Shown here one piece after another: positions 13,697 to 24,121 of a stretch of DNA of 41,947 nucleotides. How positions within the stretch are numbered: position 1 is the first letter of the stretch; each line of letters begins with the position of its first letter. This DNA is from Oscillibacter sp. ER4 (GTDB lineage: Bacteria; Bacillota; Clostridia; Oscillospirales; Oscillospiraceae). The notes beneath the pieces are model-generated. The model was not told the origin of the DNA. It did no database searches and worked only from the letters and a program-made list of their open reading frames with translations. Where the stretch lies: the NCBI RefSeq assembly GCF_000765235.1, contig NZ_JPJG01000060.1:1-41947 (forward strand). Reading direction: 5' to 3'. Both the position numbers and the translations under genes were made by a program.

Positions 13697-14245
13697 ATGG
13701 CGCGGCAGAAGAAATACACGGCGGCAACGCTGGGCAAGGCCTGCGAGCGCTATTTCGCAGCGATCACGCGGCGCGTGAAGGTCACGGAAATGGTGGACAG
13801 CGGCAAGCGCGACGACAAGGGCCATGTGATCCTCATCCCCGTGCCGGTGAAAAACACGCTGGGCGAAGAGGTCGAGGTGACGGAGTACATCATCCCGCCG
13901 AGCATGCACGAGCTGTGCACCTTTCTTCGCATCGACCGGGCGACGTGGAGCCGGTACATGGGCGAGAGCGAGGAATTCGCGGCCGTCGGCGAGCGGGTGC
14001 GCGAGCGCATGAAGGCCTGGAACGAGCACGAGATGCTGACGCGGCCGGGCAAGGACCTGAAAGGAATCCTCTTCAACCTGACGAACAACTACGGCTACAG
14101 CGAGAAGAAAGAGGTCGAGCTCGGCGAGCGGGCGACAAAGACCGTGACGGCGGCGAGCATCCCGCTCGAGGAGCGGCAAGCGATGCTGCGCGAGCTGATG
14201 CAGGAGTTTGAGCACGATGGCGGCGACGAAGACGCGGACCTATGA
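13697..14245 (+). CDS. terS: Terminase small subunit
   Basis: A 182-aa protein directly upstream of, and overlapping by 29 bp, the large terminase. It is helical with an HTH-like core (PPSMHELCTFLRIDRATWSR then YMGESEEFAAVGERVRERMK). A segment follows that is typical of this small-subunit group (LKGILFNLTNNYGYSEKKEV). Start ATG at 13697 with GAGGGGAGGGG upstream; the in-frame GTG at 13691 would sit too close. It recognises the pac or cos site for packaging. Assigned on gene order and pattern. Confidence 0.82.
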   Translation: MARQKKYTAATLGKACERYFAAITRRVKVTEMVDSGKRDDKGHVILIPVPVKNTLGEEVEVTEYIIPPSMHELCTFLRIDRATWSRYMGESEEFAAVGERVRERMKAWNEHEMLTRPGKDLKGILFNLTNNYGYSEKKEVELGERATKTVTAASIPLEERQAMLRELMQEFEHDGGDEDADL

Positions 14246-15746
14246 GCGAGAGCTTGAGGTGGCGCTGTGGTGGCGGGACTTCCGCGCGACGAACAACGCG
14301 CACTTCCTGCCGCTGCTGTTCGACCGGCACCGCTACCTCGTCCTGAAAGGCGGCGGCGGCAGCGGCAAGTCGATCTTCGCGGGGCGCAAGGTGCTCGAGC
14401 GCGTGACAAGCGAGCCGGGGCACCGCTGGCTGGTGTGCCGCAAGGTGGCGCGGACGCTGCGCGAGAGCTGCTTTGAGCAGCTGCGCGGGCAGATATCCGA
14501 CTTCTACCCCGACAGCGGGGCGAAGGTCAACAAGAGTGACATGAGCATTTCGTTTGCGAACGGCAGCAAGATCCTGTTCGCGGGCCTCGACGACGTGGAA
14601 AAGCTCAAGTCGATCTACGACATCACGGGCATCTGGATCGAGGAAGCGAGCGAGCTGGAGCAGGGGGACTTCGACCAGCTGGATATCCGACTGAGAACGG
14701 ATTTCCCCTATTACCTGCAAATGATCCTGACGTTCAATCCGATCAGCATCACACATTGGCTGAAAAAGCGGTTTTTCGACCGCAAGGACCCACGCGCGAC
14801 GGTACACGAGAGCACGTATCTCGACAACCGCTTTCTGACGGCGGAGGCCATCACGACGCTTGAGGCCTTCAAAGAGACGGACGAGTACTACTACCAGGTC
14901 TATTGCCTCGGCCAGTGGGGCGTGACGGGCAAGACGGTGTTCGACGCGAAAAAGGTGAGCGAGCGGCTGCTTATCGTCGAGCGGGCGAAGAAGCCGAGGC
15001 GCGGCTACTTCGAAAACGTCGTCAAGGAAGACGGTGTACACCTCGAGCGCTGGGCGTGGGTGGACGATCCGGACGGCGCGGTGACGATCTACGAAGAACC
15101 GGTGCCGGGGCGGCCCTATGTCATCGGCGGCGACACGGCGGGCGACGGCAGCGATTATTTCGTCGGGCAGGTGCTCGACAACATCACGGGCAAGCAGGTC
15201 TGCACGCTGCGCCACCAGTACGACGAGGACACGTATGCGCGGCAGATGTACTGCCTCGGCAAGTACTACAACGACGCGCTGCTCGCCATCGAGACGAACT
15301 TCTCGACGTACCCGACGAAGCTGCTTGACCTGATGGGCTACCGCAACCTGTATGTGCGCGAGGTGGAGGACGACTTCACAGGCAAGATCAAGCACGCCTT
15401 CGGCTTCCAGACGAACCGGCTGACGAGACCGGTGATCCTGTCTGAGCTCATCCGCATTTTGCGCGAGAGCATGAGCACGGTGAACGACCGCGACACGCTG
15501 CTTGAGATGCTGACATTCGTGCGGCGGGAGAAAGACTTGCAGGGCGAGGCCGAGCCGGGCGCGCACGACGACTGCGTGATGGCGCTGGCGATCGCGCACT
15601 ATGCGCGGCCCCAGCAGACGATGGAAATTAAGACCGCCGGCAGCGAGAAGAAAACGCGCTGGACGGCGGACATGTGGGAGGACTACAACAGCGCGAGCGA
15701 GACCGAGCGGGCAGAAATGCTGGCGCTCTGGGGCGAGCCGCGATGA
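14217..15746 (+). CDS. terL: Terminase large subunit (packaging ATPase/nuclease)
   Basis: A 509-aa protein. Walker A is GGGGSGKS (45-52) and Walker B is IWIEEA (139-144). The RNase H-like nuclease has acidic residues in GGDTAGDGSD (Asp306), AIETNFS (Glu359) and AHDDCVMALAIAHY (Asp451/452). It pumps DNA into proheads and cuts it. Start ATG at 14217, with CAGGAG ten bases upstream; a TTG nine bases earlier is less likely. The sequence pattern is of the PBSX/Terminase_3-6 type found in Firmicutes prophages. Overlaps the small subunit. Confidence 0.95.
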   Translation: MAATKTRTYERELEVALWWRDFRATNNAHFLPLLFDRHRYLVLKGGGGSGKSIFAGRKVLERVTSEPGHRWLVCRKVARTLRESCFEQLRGQISDFYPDSGAKVNKSDMSISFANGSKILFAGLDDVEKLKSIYDITGIWIEEASELEQGDFDQLDIRLRTDFPYYLQMILTFNPISITHWLKKRFFDRKDPRATVHESTYLDNRFLTAEAITTLEAFKETDEYYYQVYCLGQWGVTGKTVFDAKKVSERLLIVERAKKPRRGYFENVVKEDGVHLERWAWVDDPDGAVTIYEEPVPGRPYVIGGDTAGDGSDYFVGQVLDNITGKQVCTLRHQYDEDTYARQMYCLGKYYNDALLAIETNFSTYPTKLLDLMGYRNLYVREVEDDFTGKIKHAFGFQTNRLTRPVILSELIRILRESMSTVNDRDTLLEMLTFVRREKDLQGEAEPGAHDDCVMALAIAHYARPQQTMEIKTAGSEKKTRWTADMWEDYNSASETERAEMLALWGEPR

Positions 15747-15760
15747 GAGGGAGAAAAGAC

Positions 15761-17758
15761 ATGGAAGAAAAAGCAAAGACAAGCACGATCAGCGAGGAGC
15801 TGCGCGAGTGGCAGGCGAGGCTCAATGAGAGCGACGCCAAGTGGTCGAAAGAAGTCGAAAAAATGAACGAGCGCGAGGCGGTCTACAACGGGGACCGCAC
15901 GATGCAGCCGCTCGTCCCCGGCGACACGCACCTCGACGGCACGCTGAAAAAGACGAGCCACGTGCGCAACATCACGTTCGAGAACATCGAAAGCCAGGTA
16001 TCGAGCAGCATTCCGCAGCCGAAGGTGACGCCGCGGCGCAAGAAGGACGAGCACCTGGCCGACGTGATCGAGCACTTTCTGCGCAACGAGCTCGACCGGC
16101 TCCCGTTTGAGGCGCTGAACGATCTGGCCGAGCGTACGGTGCCCATTCAGGGCGGCGTGGGCTTTTTGGTCGAGTGGGATAACACGAAGCGCACGAGCAC
16201 GACCGTCGGCGAGGTGAACGTGACGCTCATCCACCCGCAGCAGTTCGCGCCGCAGCCAAACGTCTACACGGGCATTGCCGACATGGATTATTTCATCGTC
16301 AAGGTGCCGACGACGAAGGGCTACGTCGAGCGCCGCTACGGCGTGCTGCTTGAAAACGAGGGTGAGAGCGAGCCGGATGTCCGCGGCGGCGACGGATCCA
16401 CGAGCGACCGAAACCTGACGCTTTACATCGGCTACAAGCTCAACGAGCGCGGCGGCATCGACCGCTACACGTGGGTGAACGACACGGAGCTCGAAAACCT
16501 CAAGGACTATCAGGCGCGCAGGCAGCCGGTGTGCAAGAGCTGCGGCAAGGTAAAGCCGCTGCCGGGGCAGGAGGTAAACGGCGCGGCCTACTCAGGCGGT
16601 GCGTGCCCGTGGTGCGGCGGCAAGGACTGGGAGAGCAAGACGCAGGACTTCGAAGAGCTCTATGCGCCGGTACAGCGCAGCGACGGCACGTTTATCGGCG
16701 GGATGCAGGAGACGGTGGACGAAAACGGACAGATCGTGCAGGTGCCGGTGCGCATCCCGTATTACCGGCCGGACCGCTACCCGATCATCTTGCAGCGCAG
16801 CGTGAGCGTCTTCGGCCAGCTGCTCGGGAACAGCGACGTTGACATGATCCGCGACCAGCAGAACACGAGCAACCGCATCGAGCAGAAGATCATCGACCGA
16901 CTGATGAAGGCAGGTACGCGCATCACGCTACCCGACCGGGTGGACCTGCGCACCGATCCCGAGGACGGCGAGCGCTGGTACATCGGAGACCCCCGCGCTA
17001 AAAGCCTCATCGACGTCTACGATTTTTCGGGCAATTTGCAGTATGAGCTCACGTATCTGGCGCAGGTGTACGAAGAGGCGCGGCAGATCATCGGCATCAC
17101 GGACAGCTTTCAGGGCAGGCAGGACACGACCGCGACGAGCGGCAAGGCCAAGGAATTCTCTGCCGCGCAGGCGGCGGGACGCCTCGAGAGCAAGCGCGTG
17201 ATGAAAAACGCCGCCTACGCCGAGCTCTTCGAAACGATGTTCAAGTTCTGGCTGGCGTACTCGGACGAGCCGCGGCCGGTGACGTATAAGGACAGCACGG
17301 GCGAGACGATGTACGAGGAGTTCAACCGCTATGACTTCCTTGAAGAAGGCGAAGACGGCGAGCTGCACTGGAACGATCAGTTCCTTTTCTCGTGCGACAC
17401 GAGCGCACCGCTGGCGAGCAACCGCGAGGCGATGTGGCAGGAGACGCGGCAGAACCTTGAGGGCGGGGCCTTCGGAGACCCGACGGACCTTGAAACGCTC
17501 ATTCTGTTCTGGGCGAAGATGGAGGAGCTGCACTACCCCGGCGCGGCGCAGACGAAAAAGCACCTCGAAGAAAAGGCGCAGCGGCAAGAAGAAATGGCCG
17601 CGCAGCAGGCGGCGCAGCAGGCGGACATGCAGGGCGATATGCCGGGCGGCGGCGCTGGCGTGCCGGACGAGCTGGCCGCGGCGATCGACGCGCAGGCACA
17701 GCAGGATGCCATGAACGCCGCGAGCGGACAGGCGAAAGGACTTTACATGCAGCAGTAA
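15761..17758 (+). CDS. Portal protein, P22-like, with an inserted zinc ribbon
   Basis: A 665-aa protein in the position and size class of P22-type portals (siphovirus portals are usually 400-500 aa). The clip/stem region is recognisable (RDQQNTSNRIEQKIIDRLMK). It ends in a Gln/Ala-rich helix (EEKAQRQEEMAAQQAAQQAD) like the P22 barrel. Residues 258-285 hold CKSC ... CPWC, a four-Cys zinc ribbon not usual for portals. Start ATG at 15761 with AGGGAG 7 bases upstream; the ATG at 15743 overlaps the terminase stop but has no ribosome binding site. It forms the dodecameric DNA gate of the head. Confidence 0.88.
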   Translation: MEEKAKTSTISEELREWQARLNESDAKWSKEVEKMNEREAVYNGDRTMQPLVPGDTHLDGTLKKTSHVRNITFENIESQVSSSIPQPKVTPRRKKDEHLADVIEHFLRNELDRLPFEALNDLAERTVPIQGGVGFLVEWDNTKRTSTTVGEVNVTLIHPQQFAPQPNVYTGIADMDYFIVKVPTTKGYVERRYGVLLENEGESEPDVRGGDGSTSDRNLTLYIGYKLNERGGIDRYTWVNDTELENLKDYQARRQPVCKSCGKVKPLPGQEVNGAAYSGGACPWCGGKDWESKTQDFEELYAPVQRSDGTFIGGMQETVDENGQIVQVPVRIPYYRPDRYPIILQRSVSVFGQLLGNSDVDMIRDQQNTSNRIEQKIIDRLMKAGTRITLPDRVDLRTDPEDGERWYIGDPRAKSLIDVYDFSGNLQYELTYLAQVYEEARQIIGITDSFQGRQDTTATSGKAKEFSAAQAAGRLESKRVMKNAAYAELFETMFKFWLAYSDEPRPVTYKDSTGETMYEEFNRYDFLEEGEDGELHWNDQFLFSCDTSAPLASNREAMWQETRQNLEGGAFGDPTDLETLILFWAKMEELHYPGAAQTKKHLEEKAQRQEEMAAQQAAQQADMQGDMPGGGAGVPDELAAAIDAQAQQDAMNAASGQAKGLYMQQ

Positions 17759-17799
17759 GAAAGGCTAAAGGCGCGAAAGAAGGCGCACAGAGCATAGAG

Positions 17800-17841
17800 C
17801 CCCACAAAGGGGACAGCGCAGGGCAACAGCGGGAAAATGCC
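17800..17841 (+). ncRNA. Structured leader 1, upstream of the 42-aa head gene
   Basis: A CCCC-N5-GGGGAC hairpin (17800-17814) is followed by CGCAGGGCAACAGCGGGAA and ATGCC (17817-17841). The same two elements recur at 18010-18091. Conservation within one phage across two intergenic spaces, beside a change in hairpin length, suggests a structured cis-acting RNA. I do not recognise the class. Confidence 0.45.
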
Positions 17842-17868
17842 GAATCCGAAGGAAAGGAGGACGCGGGC

Positions 17869-17997
17869 ATGAGCAAAAAGAGCGGTTACGTCGGCAGAAT
17901 CAAGAACGGCGGCACGCAGGTCGTGAAAGCGCCGAACCAGCAGACCGACTCGAAGAAGGGCGTCGTCCACACGGGCAGCGACCTGAGAAGCAAGTAA
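17869..17997 (+). CDS. 42-aa basic head-region protein
   Basis: A short gene between portal and scaffold with a very strong ribosome binding site (GGAAAGGAGG). The product is basic and Gly/Lys rich: SKKSGYVGRIKNGGTQVVKA, then PNQQTDSKKGVVHTGSDLRS. It is flanked by two related RNA leaders. Similar small basic proteins lie beside portals in some podovirus-like genomes and may stabilise the head or bind DNA, but I cannot name it. Codon use fits its neighbours. Confidence 0.65.
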   Translation: MSKKSGYVGRIKNGGTQVVKAPNQQTDSKKGVVHTGSDLRSK

Positions 17998-18009
17998 TAA
18001 AGGAATATT

Positions 18010-18091
18010 CCCCGTAAAGGGGACGCCGCATCCGTAAGGCAGTAAAACTGCCAACGGCTGCGCAGTCGCAGGGCGATAGCGGGAACATGCC
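18010..18091 (+). ncRNA. Structured leader 2, upstream of the scaffold gene
   Basis: CCCC-N5-GGGGAC (18010-18024), then an extra nested hairpin (GGCAGT-AAA-ACTGCC inside CCGT/ACGG), then CGCAGGGCGATAGCGGGAA and ATGCC (18067-18091). The last element matches leader 1 at 22 of 25 positions. Leader 2 is leader 1 plus about 40 nt of inserted stem, as seen in variable arms of structured RNAs. Confidence 0.45.
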
Positions 18092-18106
18092 AGAGAGGAA
18101 GAGAAC

Positions 18107-19090
18107 ATGGAATTCACGGAAAAAGACGTCTTTGAAGCGATGGGCCTGACGGTGCCGCCTGACGAGGCAGGCACGCAGCAGGAGCCCACAGGCGCAAACG
18201 AGCCGGGCGCCGCTGCCCCGGCCGCAGAAGAGACCAACGGCACGCCGGAGGGCGGCGATACCGGCACGACGGGCGGCGAGGGCGCAGAGGGCGCCGTAAC
18301 CGCTCCCGAGGGCCGGGACGGCGCGGAAGGCGCAGAAGACAACAACGATGCGGAGGGCGCGAAGAAGGAGCAGACCCTCGACGAGCGCAGAGCTCATGCG
18401 GCGGCGCGGCGCAGAGCCGAGCAGCAGGCCGCGGTGGACGCGGCGCTCAAGGCGCAGAGCGAGAAGATGGACGCGGAGTGGAAGGCTTTTTTCGAAAGTG
18501 CGGGGCTCAAGAACACGATCACGGGCGAGCCCATCGCGACGAAGGAGCAGTTTGACGAATGGTCGAAGTCCTTCAAGCAGCAGAAGCTCGAAAGCGACCT
18601 CAAGGCCGGGAAGCTGACGCAGGAATCTCTCAATGAGGCGATCAGCGAGAATCCTGTCGTCAAGCGGGCAGCGGAGATCGTGGCGGCGCATGAGCGCGAG
18701 CAGGCCGCGGCGGAGCAGGAGAAGATGCAGCGCGCCATCGACGAGCAGATCAAGAAGATCCACGCGCTCGAGCCCGAGGTGAACGGCGTGGAGGATCTTT
18801 TGAAGCTCCCCGAGAGCGAGGAATTCTACGCGCGCGTGAAGAGCGGCATGTCGTTTTACGACGCCTACCTCATCTCGACGCGCGAGCGGCGCGAGAAGGC
18901 GCTGGCCGAGGCGGCGAGAGCGCAGGCCTTGACGGGTCAGAGGGGCAAGGACCACCTGACCGGCGCGGCGGCATCCCGCGGCGCGGGCGGCAAGATCGTG
19001 ACGAGCGAGGAGCTGGCGAGCTTCCGCATCTTCAATCCCACGGCAACGGACGAGGAGATCCGCACGTGGATCGAGAAGAACAGAAACTAA
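18107..19090 (+). CDS. Capsid scaffolding protein
   Basis: A 327-aa protein between portal and capsid genes. The first 80 residues are Gly/Glu/Ala-rich and low-complexity. The remainder is a long charged helix (ERRAHAAARRRAEQQAAVDA, AAEIVAAHEREQAAAEQEKM). It ends in a short helical tail (ATDEEIRTWIEKNRN), which is the usual capsid-binding end of scaffolds. It directs prohead assembly and leaves the mature head. No protease gene is evident, so it may be released intact as in P22. Confidence 0.8.
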   Translation: MEFTEKDVFEAMGLTVPPDEAGTQQEPTGANEPGAAAPAAEETNGTPEGGDTGTTGGEGAEGAVTAPEGRDGAEGAEDNNDAEGAKKEQTLDERRAHAAARRRAEQQAAVDAALKAQSEKMDAEWKAFFESAGLKNTITGEPIATKEQFDEWSKSFKQQKLESDLKAGKLTQESLNEAISENPVVKRAAEIVAAHEREQAAAEQEKMQRAIDEQIKKIHALEPEVNGVEDLLKLPESEEFYARVKSGMSFYDAYLISTRERREKALAEAARAQALTGQRGKDHLTGAAASRGAGGKIVTSEELASFRIFNPTATDEEIRTWIEKNRN

Positions 19091-19109
19091 CGAGACAAGG
19101 AGGAACGCA

Positions 19110-19520
19110 ATGTTTATTCCCATCAAATCGACGGACGGGGCAATGACCCCGTTTGAGTACATCGAAGCGGCGGCGGGCACGTATCAGGTCGGCCAGCTGC
19201 TGAACGTGACGAACGGCAAGCTGGCGGCGATCGCTGCCGACCAGGCGACCACGCCGCCCTATGTGTGCATGCAGAGCGGCACGGTGGCCGCGGGCGAGCT
19301 GCTGGCGGTGACTCGCGTGCAGGGCAAGTACACCTTTGAGACCGAGCTCGCGGCGGCCGCAGCGGCCGTGAAGGTCGGCACCAAGATCCAGGTGGCGAGC
19401 GGCGGCCTCAAGGCAAAGTACGTCACGGGCGGATCGGATGCGGCGGCGCCCGGCACGTTCGAGGTCGTGAGCCTTGAGGGCACGGAAGCGGGCAGCATGA
19501 TCCGCGGCCGCTTTGTCTAA
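19110..19520 (+). CDS. Capsid decoration / head-fibre-like protein
   Basis: A 136-aa, beta-rich, Ala/Gly/Thr-rich protein located between scaffold and major capsid gene. It has repeated GxYQVGQLLNVTNGKLAAI-type strands and KVGTKIQVASGGLKA. The position and composition match small capsid-stabilising (decoration) proteins. Start ATG with AAGGAGGAACGCA upstream. No sequence proof of capsid binding. Confidence 0.7.
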   Translation: MFIPIKSTDGAMTPFEYIEAAAGTYQVGQLLNVTNGKLAAIAADQATTPPYVCMQSGTVAAGELLAVTRVQGKYTFETELAAAAAAVKVGTKIQVASGGLKAKYVTGGSDAAAPGTFEVVSLEGTEAGSMIRGRFV

Positions 19521-19551
19521 GGAAAACGGAAGAGAGGAGAGAAAGTAAGCA

Positions 19552-20550
19552 ATGAAAATCATTTTTTCGGAATCGAGCAACCTGAACAACAGCGTTTACG
19601 GCAACTGCCAGGCGCCGATCAAGATGTTCCTTGAAAAGCGCGGCGAGGAATTTGAGCAGAACAGCGTGCTGAAGAACCTGTTCCTGACGGGTTCTTCCAA
19701 GAACTACGGCGACGTGATGACCACGCTGACGGCCATGAGCGGCTTTGAGCCCGTGGGCGAGAACGGCGCTTATCCGCTGGACGGCATGCAGGAGGGCTAC
19801 CAGAAGTTCCTCAAGTACCAGACGTGGAAGGATTCTTTCAGCGTGTCCAAGGAGATGATCGAGGACGGCAAGCTGCTCGACATGCGCAAGCAGCCTGCGG
19901 CCTTTATGACCTCTTACAAGCGCACGCGCGAGCTCTTTGGCGCGGCGCTGTACGGCGCGGCCATGATGGGCAACAGCAGCGTGACCTTTAAGGGCGTCAA
20001 GTTCGACCTGACGGGCGCGGACGGCAGCAACCTGTTCGCCAAGGAGCACGTGCCCAAGGTGAGCGGCGACAAGCAGTGCAACTGCTTCAAGGATGCGTTC
20101 AGCGTGGACGCGCTGGGCAAGCTCGAGACCAAGATGCACCTGTTCCGCGGCGACAACGACGAGATCCTTGACGTGGCCCCTGACACGATCCTGATCCCCG
20201 AGAACGCCGACCTCAAAAAGGCGGTATTCGCGGCCATCGGCGCGGACAAGGACCCTGTGAGCGCGAACAACGCCTTCAACTATCAGTACGGCCGCTGGAA
20301 CGTCATCGTGTGGCCGTATCTGAACCACTACATCACAAACGGCGTTTCCCCGTGGGTGCTGCTGGACAGCAAGTACAACGAGACCTACGGCGGCGCGGTG
20401 TGGAATGACCGCATTCAGCTCGAGGTGCGCTCCACCATCGACGAGAACACCGACGCGAACGTCTGGCGCGGCCGCAGCCGCTTCAACGCGTGCTTCAACG
20501 ACTGGCGCTTTGCCGCCATCGGCGGTATCGCGGCGGGCAACTCGCTCTAA
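19552..20550 (+). CDS. Major capsid protein
   Basis: A 332-aa protein at the expected place after scaffold and decoration genes, with HK97-fold-like features. These are an N-arm, a spine helix region (TWKDSFSVSKEMIEDGKLLD, then SYKRTRELFGAALYGAAMMG), a P-domain/A-domain region with DTILIPENADLKKAVFAAIG, and a C-terminal WRGRSRFNACFNDWRFAAIG. No N-terminal delta domain or protease is evident, agreeing with a separate scaffold. A strong hairpin follows, giving high capsid-gene expression. Confidence 0.88.
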   Translation: MKIIFSESSNLNNSVYGNCQAPIKMFLEKRGEEFEQNSVLKNLFLTGSSKNYGDVMTTLTAMSGFEPVGENGAYPLDGMQEGYQKFLKYQTWKDSFSVSKEMIEDGKLLDMRKQPAAFMTSYKRTRELFGAALYGAAMMGNSSVTFKGVKFDLTGADGSNLFAKEHVPKVSGDKQCNCFKDAFSVDALGKLETKMHLFRGDNDEILDVAPDTILIPENADLKKAVFAAIGADKDPVSANNAFNYQYGRWNVIVWPYLNHYITNGVSPWVLLDSKYNETYGGAVWNDRIQLEVRSTIDENTDANVWRGRSRFNACFNDWRFAAIGGIAAGNSL

Positions 20551-20562
20551 GGCAATAACCCC

Positions 20563-20598
20563 AAGGCGGGCGTGGGACAAGACCCGCGCCCGCCTTTA
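20563..20598 (+). terminator. Hairpin terminator or attenuator after the capsid gene
   Basis: GGCGGGCGTGGG (20565-20576) pairs with CCCGCGCCCGCC (20583-20594), with one G-U pair, a six-base loop, and then TTTAT. The T run is short, so partial read-through into the next head gene is expected. Confidence 0.7.
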
Positions 20599-20625
20599 TC
20601 CATCATTGAGAGAGGAGAGAAGAAC

Positions 20626-20999
20626 ATGACGCCGAGAAAAGCGATGCAGCACGCCGACACGGCGAAGCCGAACGCCTTTCCCGAAGAGGAAAAATTCGAA
20701 TGGCTCAAGGCGCTTGAGGGCAGGATCGCGGCGGACGTGCTGCTGGCGACGCCGGAAGAGCTCGAGCAGATCATGGCGACCGGCTATCCGGACGGCATGG
20801 ACGAAGAGCTGCTGGTGAAGGCCCCGCACGACGAGCTTTACGTGCTGTACCTCAAGGCGAAGATCGACGCGGAGAACGGCGAGTACAGCCGCTATGCCGA
20901 TTCGAGCCAGCTCTATAACGAGGCCTACGGCAACTTTGCCCGCTACTGGGGCAGGACGCATGAACCGGCGCAGGGCTACGAGAGGGGGTACGAGATCGT

Positions 21000-21003
<4 letters not shown>
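20626..21003 (+). CDS. Head-tail connector/adaptor protein (putative)
   Basis: A 125-aa helical protein just after the capsid gene. It contains [20 protein letters not shown] and the motif [20 protein letters not shown], in which the YLxAKID-x-NGE-xxRY pattern is typical of phage head-completion/connector proteins. Start ATG at 20626, with AGAGGAGAG upstream. Overlaps the fibre gene by four bases. Assigned mostly by pattern and position. Confidence 0.65.
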
Positions 21004-23162
<2,159 letters not shown>

Positions 23163-23174
23163 GGAGGGGCGAAG

Positions 23175-23315
23175 ATGGAGATTTACATCAAAGACGAGCG
23201 CGGCGAGAAGCGCAGGGTCAAGGCTATGTACGTTTTCAAGGAAGGTACGCCGCTGCACTACGCCGTGACCGAGTACGCGCGGCTGCGCGGGCTGCCTGTG
23301 GAGGTGCGCGCATGA
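23175..23315 (+). CDS. 46-aa fibre-associated protein
   Basis: ATG at 23175 with AAGGAGGGG upstream. The product is EIYIKDERGEKRRVKAMYVF then KEGTPLHYAVTEYARLRGLP. It overlaps the next gene by four bases. Small beta-type proteins like this often sit between fibre and tip genes; function unknown. Codon use matches neighbours. Confidence 0.6.
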   Translation: MEIYIKDERGEKRRVKAMYVFKEGTPLHYAVTEYARLRGLPVEVRA

Positions 23316-24100
23316 GCCATAAAACCCTCGTCAATGGCACGGCCTACGAAGTGAAGGGCGGGAAATGCCTCGTCAACGGCACTGCGTACAGCATCAAGAA
23401 GGGCAGGACGCTTATCGGTGGGACGGGATATGACATCACGTTTGGGCCGTCCTACGACCCTGTGTTTGCCAACAACACGTGGGAGCAGATTATCGCGGCG
23501 TGCCATAGCGGCAGCGCGCCGAGCGCTTGGGCGGTGGGCAACAGCAAGCCCATGACTATCGGCGGTGTGGACTACCAAATCGACATCATCGGCAAGAACC
23601 ACGACGACTATTCAGACAGATCGGGTAAGGCTCCGCTAACCTTCCAGCTGCATGACTGCTACAGGAAGTATTGGATAAACGATAGTAGCACCAACGGAGG
23701 CGGTTGGAAAAGCTGTTACATGCGGCAAACGTACATGCCTATCATCCTCGCCGGGATGCCGACGGAGGTGCAGAATGGCATCCGCGAGGTGAACAAGCTG
23801 ACCTCGGCGGGCAGCCAGAGCGGGACCATCAACACCACGGCGGACAAGCTGTTTCTGCTGAGCGAGATCGAGATTTTCGGCAGAGTCAGCTATTCCAAGA
23901 GAGGCGAGGGCACGCAGTACGACTACTACAAGGCGGGCAACAGCAAGGTGAAGAAGTATAACGGCAGCGCGAGCTACTGGTGGGAGCGCTCTCCGTATGG
24001 CAGCGACTCCACGAATTTCTGCATTGTCCGCAGCGACGGCAGGGCCTCCCGCAGCGGCGCGAGCAGTGCGTATGGCGTGGCCTTCGGCTTCTGCTTTTAA
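23312..24100 (+). CDS. C-type-lectin-like tail tip protein (DUF6273-type)
   Basis: A 262-aa protein. The N-terminus has three short repeats of the LVNGTAY kind (KTLVNGTAYEVKGGK, KCLVNGTAYSIKKGR, RTLIGGTGYDITFG). The rest has the FGE/C-type-lectin signature: TWEQIIAACHSG early, YMPIILAGMP, FLLSEIEIFG, then YWWERSPYGSDSTNFCIVRS and a final GVAFGFCF. This C-terminal WxRSP...GVxFGF arrangement is the scaffold used by variable tip proteins of diversity-generating retroelements. No reverse transcriptase or template repeat is present here. It probably binds the host surface. Translationally coupled to the 46-aa gene. Confidence 0.75.
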   Translation: MSHKTLVNGTAYEVKGGKCLVNGTAYSIKKGRTLIGGTGYDITFGPSYDPVFANNTWEQIIAACHSGSAPSAWAVGNSKPMTIGGVDYQIDIIGKNHDDYSDRSGKAPLTFQLHDCYRKYWINDSSTNGGGWKSCYMRQTYMPIILAGMPTEVQNGIREVNKLTSAGSQSGTINTTADKLFLLSEIEIFGRVSYSKRGEGTQYDYYKAGNSKVKKYNGSASYWWERSPYGSDSTNFCIVRSDGRASRSGASSAYGVAFGFCF

Positions 24101-24121
24101 TTATAAAAGGAGTGATAACAC

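Noticed and set aside
14073-15782. Long minus-strand frame opposite the large terminase
   Set aside because: Mirror of a GC-rich coding region; low-complexity, Leu/Arg/Ala/His/Val-rich product with no start signals or family. The same applies to minus frames at 12689-14215, 10829-11941, 17900-19180, 19423-20580 and 36770-38605.
17759-18106. Known riboswitch class for the two leaders
   Set aside because: Compared from memory with cobalamin, c-di-GMP-I, guanidine and THF patterns; core bases do not match.
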